The position numbers were made by a program, and so were the translations under genes. Below, piece after piece: positions 10,076 to 18,494 of a stretch of 64,000 nt of DNA. The DNA lies in the NCBI GenBank assembly GCA_000818945.1, contig KN805459.1, forward strand, positions 1 through 64,000, given 5' to 3'. Within the stretch, counting starts at the first letter, position 1. Every line of letters begins with the position of its first letter. The notes beneath the pieces were generated by a model, which was given only the letters and a program-made list of their open reading frames with translations, was not told the DNA's origin and did not search any database. Source of the stretch: Schizochytrium sp. CCTCC M209059 (Eukaryota > Sar > Bigyra > Thraustochytrida > Thraustochytriidae).

Positions 10076-13000
10076 TTACAGCATGGGTGATTTGGAGAAC
10101 TCAAGTTTGGCCGCTGCCTCAGAGACAGATTTGAGACTATCGCGATTGACAAACTCCGTGACAGATATCGTAAAGGAGAGTTCTGCCGAGGGCCCAGAGC
10201 GCGGCAATAAATTACCTTGAGCGTCGTACTTTTCAAGAGGCTCCGTAAAAGGCGTTTTCATGTTCAATGCGTCTTGAAGCTTGCGCATTGGAAGACGAAC
10301 TTCGCCAAATGAAAAGCCCTTGCCATTCATTTCCCAGTGATGCACCTCCAAAGACAAGATTTCGTTGCCGCGCACTGGCGATGCGCGCTCTTTCCCAAAT
10401 TGAAAAAATTCATCCCATACGGGAGCCACGCTGTCGCGCATGATCGCAGTTCGTCGTGACTGTGCAATTTCAAAGCCATTCAATGGATCTTTGAGAGAAA
10501 CCTCGCAGTACGAGTCCACACAAGGGTAGTCAATGGACGCGGTCGAGTCCAACGAGCCTGGTGTCATCGGACTTTCGGGTCTCGGTGATGAGCCCTGAAG
10601 CTGCACTTCAAGCTGGTCTGCGCGACGTACGCGAACACGAACGACAAAGGCGCGTTCATCGTAGTCATTTGCAGCCTTGGTCTTCCACTCCTCGGGAACG
10701 GCCTGCGAGATAATGCCATGGCTCTCGGGTAACAAGGCCCCGCTCGGAATGTCGATCGTACTTGCGCGATGCAAAGCAGCTGCCGATTCGGTAACGGCCG
10801 GGGATTGTCCTGCTGCGCTATTTGATCGACTCATGCGAAAGTTCGCTCCAATTGGATTCGTCGCAAGATTCATAATAGTTCGCAACGAACCAGACGCCTG
10901 GCGCACCATATTCGCTCGGCGTCTATTTCCCGGGCCTCCCGATCCAAACGATCCCGAATTCAGAGACGCGGGTCCTGTACCGGGCTGGCCTGGACCAGGG
11001 CTCCCACCTGCCGAGTTAACTCCAGAGCTCCCATTATTGGCATTGGCCACCGCAGGTGAGGTGGGATGAAGGCCACTCGATCCAGGGCTGGAACCAGACG
11101 CAGACTGGCCAGCCGAATGGGCTCCAGAGCTATTGTTCGCTCCGCCAACACTCGAGGCCGGGCCAACGAGTGCTCCAAAATTTCCACCCGAACCAGAACC
11201 ACGCCCACGGGGCGAGCCACCAATATCCTTCCAGTCCATTGATCGTGGTTTTGAGCCTTGCATAATGGGTGTTTTAAGACGCGCGCCCAAGGGCTGCTTC
11301 TCCGTGGCCGTCAGAGGCTCGGTCGCCAACTCAAAGGCAAAGCACACGTGTCCAGGAAGCTCTCCTGACTCGTTTTGACGAACGCGTGAGGACGACGATC
11401 GTCTTTTTTCTTCCTTTGTTCCTGTCGCGACGGTCAATGACGCAGCTGCCGAAGTTGAAAAGGTCGAAGAACCCGACGACGACGAGGAAGATGATGGCGT
11501 GGTCGAGGAGACTGGGGAACACGAGCCAGGCGCGCCAGACTTTGTCTCAATCTCCGATCCTAGATTTCCCGCTTGACGCGTTGCTGCTGATGCTCCACGA
11601 ATTGACAACGCTTCTGGCTGCTTGGATGACTTTGCTTTGCCAGGAGACGCTTCACTTGCTTTCGCAGCCGACGTAGAAGGCAGCGCTGGTGGGGGCGGCA
11701 AAGAAGATGTGATTGATGATGACGGAACTTCCGAGGACGTAGATGGAGGGGGGTCGACGGGACCAAACGATTCCCATTTTACGAGCACAGTGTCCTGATG
11801 CTCCACCATCGTATCCTGGTACTTGGTAATGATGGCCGAGAGAGGAAGTTCTACACTTCCGAGAAGACGGTCGTCTGGCGCCGGTTCCGTGCGAAGGGCT
11901 GCTGCTGCGGCGGCTAGACTAGGACCACTCTGCTGGAGCAACGACGAAGACGAATTCGATAGCGTACTCAATCGCGTACCTAGTCCACCGCCAGCAACAG
12001 CGGCCCCACTAGCGTCCCACGGAGTTACTTCGTTCCAATCCGGAAAATGTGATCCGGCGGTGCCGTACACTGACGAGACACCTGCACGAACACCGCCATG
12101 CAGGTGGCCAGAAGATCCCACTGGGATCGAGCCACTGCTTCCGCTCGAGCTGTTAATACTACTGGCGCTGGAATTGCCAAAGCCAAGGTTGCCAAGCAGT
12201 CCTGTCATCGACTCGATCGAACGTGTGTGCCCTTCCGCGCCAGTACGTCGATGGGAGCCAGACATGGACCTGCTCTCGTCCATGGACGCGGTGGAAAGTG
12301 ATCGTCCAGGCATGGGTGGGGGTAAATGCTCTTCGCCATAGGCTTCAAGTTTGCGCATTTCCTCTGCCGTATCTTGCGCCGTCGCGTAAAATTCGACCTT
12401 GAGTTCTTCAAAACCTGTCAAGGTTTCGAGCTTGCCAAATGTAAAGAGTTCATCCCATTGTGGCGTGTGGATCGTTTTTGCGCCTCGCGAACGCCCGGCC
12501 TCTTTGCCAAGACGCACAATAGCATAAATCTCCTTTGCCGGAGTTCCATCGTGTGTAGCGAGCAAAAGCGTTCGCGTTGTTGCTCGCATGACGCCAACTC
12601 GCAGCACTACACGCTGCGAATTTGCGTTAAAGTTTCGTTTAAGATAAAAGTAAGCCATGGGCTGCGAAAGTTGAAGACCGCCAGGTGTACCAACAAACTC
12701 TCCAGAAGCCGTCCTCGGCAATGCCGAGGGCCTGGAACCCAGAGGTCCCAGACCAGGCACGCCAAGAACAGGTGGAGCACCAATCGCCTCCGTTCCAGAG
12801 CCTGGGGCCAGGCGATGATACCTTGCAAGATTCGTTGCCGTGGTTCGCCGCCGATCCGCGGGAACAACAAGCTCACTGGCGCCTACATGTTGCGAGCTCG
12901 AGAGCGCGCCGAGTGGGATATCGCCGACATTGTCCACTTCGATGTGCACTTTGAGGTCGCCCGCGTTTTCTCGACGTGCTCGTCCAGTGAGCTCAAAGGA

Positions 13001-16000
13001 GACTGACTTGGGCTTGTCGTTGGGAATCGGAAAGAGTTCCGTGACGGGCAAACAAACGGATCCGAAATTACCATGTGCCATGTCGACGCCTGCGATGATT
13101 AGCATTGCGCAGGGCCGAAGCTTTTGCATCACGCCAAAGTACATGGGATCGCTTTCTGAAAAGTCGGCAAAACGCGTAGGGAGAGCTGCGAGGGCAGCAG
13201 CATCGACGCCAAGACCAAAGAGGTTGGCTTTGCTCGATTTGGCTTCCATGTCGGCAGGCGATTCGGGCGATTGCGCCGACTGGGTGAGACGGAGTCCAGC
13301 AAGCGTTGAGCGGTGTTGCAATCGGGCGGGCTTCGTCTTGCCCACCTCCCACAGAGAACTGCTAATACCCTGAGGCCCACACGAAATAATGCAGGTGCTC
13401 GTGTCTGCATGCAAGCCGGTTATGCGCTTGACGCGAATTCGAATGCACGCCTCTTGGAAGTAAGGCCCTAGACCCACCTGTGAGGTTTGCAAGTAAGCCC
13501 GCACCACGCTCGTTTGCCAGCCTTCAAGAGCATCAGACGGTGCATCCTCTCGAGGGTCGGTCCCGTTGCTGACCATTTTGTCCACGTCAGCTGCACTCGT
13601 CCCGGACCCAAGACCAAGTTTGACTTCATGCAGACTCGAGGTCCACAATGGCCGATAGCTGGTACCGTACATGCGATGCGCCCATTGCATGAGCGCCGTT
13701 GTATATGCCAAGGGCTCGTGTCCATTGAACTTTTTGCGTTTGGAAACGCGCATGATATAGGTTTCAAGCCAGTCCGGCCGAAGCACAAGGCTGCCAAGAC
13801 TATCGACGAGTACGAGCGTGCCCAAACGCGCGAGCTGTGGTGGGTCCCACGGGAGTGTGGTAGCTCGCTGTGTGTGCAACGAGTCCGACACATTTGCAAT
13901 GTCAAAGTGATTCGGTACCATCTCCGCGTATTTCTCCTTGAAGGCTTCATTCCCGAATCGAGGTGCGCCAAATGAGTACACGGCCACATGTGAAAAGCCT
14001 ACCTCTTCCCTCTTGCGTGCAAGATCCAAGGCACAGAGACTGGCGTACGCTCCGCCCACGCCATGTCCGGTCGTAAAGACAGGTCGTGCCTTTTGCTCAG
14101 AGACCTGCTGCACCACTGCGAGAATGCGGCTTGCCACAACGCTATATCGTTCAGAGAGATCTGTGCGTACTAATGGCGGGTCCGCAAGTTGAGAAAACAC
14201 GTGACCAAGCTGATGCCGGGTCCAGGTGCAGAAGTTGCGGCCGCCAGAGGTCGTCGCCCCCGAATTGGGTCTGGCCAGGATGGACGAATTCATTCGGGCG
14301 AGTCGCCCAAAGGATTGCGCTGAGGATGAGGCACTCATATGCTTTGCGTCAACAGGCACGTTGACCTGCTCTTCGTCCTCGCCGAGTCCTGGCGCGGGCA
14401 AAGGTTCGGTCATGCGTGGGGTCCTCGTGCTTGCAAGCGAATTGGGGATGCGAGCCCCGTTGCCGCGAAAGGCCACTACGACCATCTCCGAGGACGCAAA
14501 GACGGCGCAATAAACATTGACAGACTCTTCAGAAATTTGCGCAACGAGTGAGAACTGATCATCTTCCACGAGCAAAAGGACGTCCGGATCGGACTGCGCA
14601 AAGCGAGCAGTACCCGTAAGATACATTGTGTGAGCAAAATTCCACAAGAGTGCAGCAATGTCAAAACTGAAAAAGTGGCTCGCGCGATGCTCCAGACAGT
14701 GGTTGATGGCGTCGGCCGTGGCCACGTCTGCAGGGCCCATGTCTGTCGACGAAAACTCGGTCTGCTCCTTGTCTTCAGCAAGAACGTCGAGGTGATCGAC
14801 AATGTACGTGTCACCAAGTACCCCGAGAGCAAACTCATTGTAGGACTTCATGTAGTGATACCCGGTGTCTCGAGTTTTTCGCCAGTACCGCGGCGTGAGA
14901 ATCCAGTTGCACGGTAAGCACATGTACACGAGTGCGGTGATCCACGCGAGGATGACAATTGACACAGGACCATCGCCATATGTGACTCCGCTAAATGTCA
15001 GGCCATGGTAAAATCCGTAGACTGGTGCAAGACCAATCTCGGAAACAAGGGCCACAATGTAGAGAAAGAACATTTGAAGCACAAAGACTGCACGGAGAAC
15101 ATGGAACGAGACGAGATTGGCGCGGCCTTGCAGCAAGTAAAAGAGCGAAAGAATATTTCGGGCGCGCCCCGCCTCGACAAAGATCCAGGCCACGAGAATG
15201 AGCTCCCATACGCTAAAGACGATGATCAGCGCAGTGAGCACATTATCGTCATAGGTGGTGCAAGGCGAAGGCGTTCCCGGAGGGACCTCGGTTGCGCAGT
15301 ACCTAACGACAGAAATCCATGCCGTGCCAGGAACAAACCCCATGGAAAAGTTAAAGACCTCGCCGACGGCGAGACGCGCGATCACATAGAGGGCCGCCAT
15401 TCGAGGCACCACGCCCTTGACAGTGCGAACATGATCATGTCGCCGGCTGTGATCATCGAGAAGCGAGTCCGTGACCGCTTGCATGTCGAGCGAGTTACCA
15501 TCGTGCTGCAGGGAGATGCGAAGCCAATTGTCGCGCTTGACAGCTTCGATACGGATCCACTTGAAGAGAACAATGGTTCCATAAAAGAAACTCGCCACAA
15601 AAAGCGCATCAGAGGCCACGCAATAGCGCTGCCGGGGCCAAAATGTCTCGTAGGTTTCGAATGACCAATCGCGATAGGCCAAAACAAAGGCGTAGAGGTC
15701 CACAATGGTCACACCGGGGTTCAACGATGGCAAAAGCCAGGCACACCAGGTACAGAGCAGGACAACAACCTGAGAGGTTTTCCGGACGCGAAGTTTGTCT
15801 TGATCCACAGCGTGAAATGTTTGCGCCTCGAGCTCAACGATAACAATGTACGTGAAAAACACAGCGACAGCCGTCATCCAGATGGACTGGAGCACGCGAA
15901 TCACAAGCCAAAAGAGCACGAGCCAGAGCGTAGGAGCGCCCGGCATCTTTTCGCTTGATGCGTTGCTCCATGCCACAGAGATGGAGGTAATGACGACGGC

Positions 16001-16819
16001 AATGAGGTTCCCAATGAGACAATACAAGAGCAAGCGCAAGAGCTTTGCGCCGGACATGGCGTGAAGGTTCATGCTCGCTTCCGCCATGCGGTCGTTCACC
16101 AGACTTGCGAGCGATGCGTAGAGAGGATGTTCTCCGCCAAGCGCATTTTCGCCCGTGTCAGACACGTGATCCGGTGCGATGTCGACTTCGACGACGCTTC
16201 CGGTTTCGCTTTTTGCATCTGCACCGTCTTCAGGGATTTCCACAAGACTCCCGGTCTCGCTCTTGCTATCGTTCTCCTCTTCGTCCAAGCTTCCTTCCAC
16301 GTCGGTATCGTCTTCTTTATCTTCCACCACATCCTGTGACTGAATAGTGGTGTCCTCGTCTTCTTTTCCCATGTCTTTGTCCTGCAATTGCTGCAAGGTT
16401 TCCTCTGGTCTTTTCTCGGGTGAGACTGTTCTCGCTACTGTGACTGTTTGAGTAATGTCTGTGTCATCCTTGTCGCCAGGGTCATTTGCCTCATCGTGCT
16501 CGGCTGCTTCGTGCTCGTGGCGGTCTTCTTGGGACCTTGGCTCAGTTGGGGCCGAAAGCGTTTCGGCCGCCGCTCCTTGCGCTATTTTCGGAGATTCTTC
16601 TCGCGCCCCATTCTCTTGTGGAGGCGTAGCCTTTTCCGCTACGGCGTGCTTGTCCGTCACCCCGCTCTCGCCGGCCGCCTCTTGGTGGGCCGGCGATGTT
16701 GAGGTCGAGGTCGAGGTCGAGGTCGAGGTCGCGGCGGCCATCACCCCTATCGTTTCGGCCGCCTCGCGCGGGGCCGGGCCGCCTTTGGCGCCAATTTCCG
16801 CAGCGTCCGCGGCACGCAT
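10076..16819 (-). CDS. Giant membrane protein with serine-less class-3 lipase fold and C2-like regions
   Basis: The product has 2247 residues. Residues 1-230 are acidic and disordered, with a (ST)n run written by a GAGGTC repeat. About eight hydrophobic spans follow (about 250-640). Residues about 725-1060 read as a class-3 (fungal-type) lipase: VVVAFRG for the oxyanion strand, TTGHGVGGAYASL for the nucleophile elbow, VYSFGAPRFGNEAF, then Asp979 (NVSDS) and His1034 (GHEPLAY). The elbow should be G-x-S-x-G but reads G-H-G-V-G, so nucleophile position 920 is glycine (codon at 14060-14062). Three beta-rich stretches resemble C2 domains: about 1125-1260, 1400-1500 (PQWDELFTFGK) and 2060-2190 (PVWDEFFQFGK). 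Ser/Gly-rich linkers separate them. The layout resembles diacylglycerol-lipase-type membrane lipases, but with the serine lost a binding or regulatory role is more likely. One uninterrupted ORF argues that it is expressed. Confidence 0.88.
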   Translation of the reverse strand: MRAADAAEIGAKGGPAPREAAETIGVMAAATSTSTSTSTSTSPAHQEAAGESGVTDKHAVAEKATPPQENGAREESPKIAQGAAAETLSAPTEPRSQEDRHEHEAAEHDEANDPGDKDDTDITQTVTVARTVSPEKRPEETLQQLQDKDMGKEDEDTTIQSQDVVEDKEDDTDVEGSLDEEENDSKSETGSLVEIPEDGADAKSETGSVVEVDIAPDHVSDTGENALGGEHPLYASLASLVNDRMAEASMNLHAMSGAKLLRLLLYCLIGNLIAVVITSISVAWSNASSEKMPGAPTLWLVLFWLVIRVLQSIWMTAVAVFFTYIVIVELEAQTFHAVDQDKLRVRKTSQVVVLLCTWCAWLLPSLNPGVTIVDLYAFVLAYRDWSFETYETFWPRQRYCVASDALFVASFFYGTIVLFKWIRIEAVKRDNWLRISLQHDGNSLDMQAVTDSLLDDHSRRHDHVRTVKGVVPRMAALYVIARLAVGEVFNFSMGFVPGTAWISVVRYCATEVPPGTPSPCTTYDDNVLTALIIVFSVWELILVAWIFVEAGRARNILSLFYLLQGRANLVSFHVLRAVFVLQMFFLYIVALVSEIGLAPVYGFYHGLTFSGVTYGDGPVSIVILAWITALVYMCLPCNWILTPRYWRKTRDTGYHYMKSYNEFALGVLGDTYIVDHLDVLAEDKEQTEFSSTDMGPADVATADAINHCLEHRASHFFSFDIAALLWNFAHTMYLTGTARFAQSDPDVLLLVEDDQFSLVAQISEESVNVYCAVFASSEMVVVAFRGNGARIPNSLASTRTPRMTEPLPAPGLGEDEEQVNVPVDAKHMSASSSAQSFGRLARMNSSILARPNSGATTSGGRNFCTWTRHQLGHVFSQLADPPLVRTDLSERYSVVASRILAVVQQVSEQKARPVFTTGHGVGGAYASLCALDLARKREEVGFSHVAVYSFGAPRFGNEAFKEKYAEMVPNHFDIANVSDSLHTQRATTLPWDPPQLARLGTLVLVDSLGSLVLRPDWLETYIMRVSKRKKFNGHEPLAYTTALMQWAHRMYGTSYRPLWTSSLHEVKLGLGSGTSAADVDKMVSNGTDPREDAPSDALEGWQTSVVRAYLQTSQVGLGPYFQEACIRIRVKRITGLHADTSTCIISCGPQGISSSLWEVGKTKPARLQHRSTLAGLRLTQSAQSPESPADMEAKSSKANLFGLGVDAAALAALPTRFADFSESDPMYFGVMQKLRPCAMLIIAGVDMAHGNFGSVCLPVTELFPIPNDKPKSVSFELTGRARRENAGDLKVHIEVDNVGDIPLGALSSSQHVGASELVVPADRRRTTATNLARYHRLAPGSGTEAIGAPPVLGVPGLGPLGSRPSALPRTASGEFVGTPGGLQLSQPMAYFYLKRNFNANSQRVVLRVGVMRATTRTLLLATHDGTPAKEIYAIVRLGKEAGRSRGAKTIHTPQWDELFTFGKLETLTGFEELKVEFYATAQDTAEEMRKLEAYGEEHLPPPMPGRSLSTASMDESRSMSGSHRRTGAEGHTRSIESMTGLLGNLGFGNSSASSINSSSGSSGSIPVGSSGHLHGGVRAGVSSVYGTAGSHFPDWNEVTPWDASGAAVAGGGLGTRLSTLSNSSSSLLQQSGPSLAAAAAALRTEPAPDDRLLGSVELPLSAIITKYQDTMVEHQDTVLVKWESFGPVDPPPSTSSEVPSSSITSSLPPPPALPSTSAAKASEASPGKAKSSKQPEALSIRGASAATRQAGNLGSEIETKSGAPGSCSPVSSTTPSSSSSSSGSSTFSTSAAASLTVATGTKEEKRRSSSSRVRQNESGELPGHVCFAFELATEPLTATEKQPLGARLKTPIMQGSKPRSMDWKDIGGSPRGRGSGSGGNFGALVGPASSVGGANNSSGAHSAGQSASGSSPGSSGLHPTSPAVANANNGSSGVNSAGGSPGPGQPGTGPASLNSGSFGSGGPGNRRRANMVRQASGSLRTIMNLATNPIGANFRMSRSNSAAGQSPAVTESAAALHRASTIDIPSGALLPESHGIISQAVPEEWKTKAANDYDERAFVVRVRVRRADQLEVQLQGSSPRPESPMTPGSLDSTASIDYPCVDSYCEVSLKDPLNGFEIAQSRRTAIMRDSVAPVWDEFFQFGKERASPVRGNEILSLEVHHWEMNGKGFSFGEVRLPMRKLQDALNMKTPFTEPLEKYDAQGNLLPRSGPSAELSFTISVTEFVNRDSLKSVSEAAAKLEFSKSPML

Positions 16820-17433
16820 CGCGCCCGCCGCCAGGGCCTCCGCCTCCTGCGCTGCGCCGCGCCGCGCCGCGCTGGCGCTCGCGTCGCGCGGGATCTCGGG
16901 GCGGTTTGGGGTTTCGAAAATGCTCGCTCAAGTTCGAGTTGGTCAACCACAACAACACCAACAACAACAACTACAGCGACAACGAGAGCTAGACCAAGAG
17001 CGAGAGCGGCTCCCTTTCTGCCGGCTGGACCCGGCGCGGCGGCGCGAGGGCGAGCCCGCGACCGCGCCTGCGTCTGCGTCCGCGCGGGTCGCCGTGCCCG
17101 GAGCGCGGCGCGCCAGGAGGGGAGGAGGGGAGTCGGCCGGCCGCCCGGGAGGGTGGGTCGGCAAATGTAGGGGTTGCGCAGACTTTGGCGCTCGTTTGCG
17201 CCGGATTATCCAACGGATCTCGTGCGGACCGGCAGAGGAGTGTGATAAACAAACAGCAGCAGCAGAAGCTGAGTGCACACGCGGAAAGGATGATTGCTGA
17301 GTGGGGGCGGGTAAAGAGCAAGAAGAAGCAAGGAAGAGGAGTGCGAGGAAAGGTCATTTGCGCAGGGTTTTGGTGAGATTCGTTCGGATTGCAAACGGAG
17401 GAGTGAGCAGATTGGTCGTCGCACGGGAGGAGA
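16820..17433. other. 5' region of the giant lipase-fold gene
   Basis: This region is upstream of the minus-strand gene. It is GC-rich to about 17160 and then has mixed composition. A CAACAACACCAACAACAAC tract lies at 16950-16972. Forward ORFs here run antisense into the first exon of the lipase-fold gene and have no domain signal. It is probably promoter and 5' UTR. Confidence 0.45.
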
Positions 17434-18117
17434 ATGGACGCGCTTCAGAAAGTCCGTATCAGAACCAAGGACCCGATAACAGGTGAAGAAAATGGCAAAG
17501 AGCTCCGCAAAGTGCCCACTGACTCGCACGTGACAGCAGAACGGCTCGTGAACATTGTGGGAGATGCTATCTGGAAATGGGCGCGCGCGCAGAATGATCA
17601 CGCGCAAAAGCCACGCGGGATCCTTGAAAGAGCTTGGAAACATATCGACCGTCTCTCTGTCAATACGAGCGGCTGTAAAATGTGGAAGAACGCGAACAGA
17701 CCTGGCTTTCCGTATCGTCCGCTTTGTTATTCCCAAACGACCCAAACATGCACACTTGGAAACACGCCCAACAAGATCTCACGTCTCGAGCTTCACGAAG
17801 GCCTTCGCGAAGTTCTCGGTCTCAAGTTTGCATGGTGTCACGTCGATATGTTGATTCGCACAATGAATCAGCGCGCCATGCCAACTGCTAAGAACGCCAG
17901 CATTCAAAGCATCGCGCGCGAAACCTTTATTGGAGCTCTTTGGCCCCGTGTATCCAAACTTGCGTTCGACCATTGTCTTGAGTTTGGCAACGTTAACGCC
18001 CATACGATCCAAAGTGTCCTCATATTGCAAGACGAGCGGGAAGAATGTGACTCTCGCAGCGAACGCGATTTCCACTTTGAATTTGAGTCCAATGTGGAGA
18101 AGATGCCGATGTCCTGA
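17434..18117 (+). CDS. Orphan ORF, 227 residues, doubtful
   Basis: This open frame has an ATG start and TGA stop, but its product resembles nothing I know. It is basic and without membrane spans, repeats or zinc motifs, and reads like random sequence in places. The base composition is lower in GC than the sure genes around it. A 98-residue minus-strand frame (17779-18075, opened by GTG) looks about equally protein-like, which weakens the case. It could be a lineage-specific gene, a decayed gene or chance. Confidence 0.22.
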   Translation: MDALQKVRIRTKDPITGEENGKELRKVPTDSHVTAERLVNIVGDAIWKWARAQNDHAQKPRGILERAWKHIDRLSVNTSGCKMWKNANRPGFPYRPLCYSQTTQTCTLGNTPNKISRLELHEGLREVLGLKFAWCHVDMLIRTMNQRAMPTAKNASIQSIARETFIGALWPRVSKLAFDHCLEFGNVNAHTIQSVLILQDEREECDSRSERDFHFEFESNVEKMPMS

Positions 18118-18494
18118 ATGACCTCGAGTCCAAAACGAGCATTATATACGCAAGCGACTTGTGAGTTCTCTTCCTCTTTTTCTGTCCAAAGATTAATAAT
18201 GATGAGATAGATTTTCACCTTGTTCGGCATTATCAGGTTCACAAGAGCGAGACACGGAAAAGATCCCGCAAATGTGCTGGCCCTTGGAAAGGCCTGGCCT
18301 GGCCTGGCCTGGCCTGGCCTGCCAACTACACTTTTCGCAAGATGCTCCGCGACACCACAGATGTATGGACAAATGTCTGCAGGGGCTCCGTCACACTTCA
18401 GAACTGAAAGATGCTTTCTAAAATTTGAAACATCTGAGTGAGTCAAAGAAGTAGGCCTATAGAATGAGCTTCGTCATCTCATATGCGATCGGGC
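18118..18494. other. Spacer with (GGCCT)6 repeat
   Basis: This stretch lies beyond the 3' end of the ARM-repeat gene. It carries six perfect GGCCT units at 18291-18320. Nothing else is recognised. Confidence 0.55.

Noticed and set aside
16455..17300. 281-residue plus-strand ORF
   Set aside because: Antisense to the acidic N-terminus and 5' UTR of the giant lipase-fold gene. Low complexity.
18291..18320. (GGCCT)6 as a regulatory array
   Set aside because: A plain microsatellite in a 3' spacer, with nothing that links it to a promoter.
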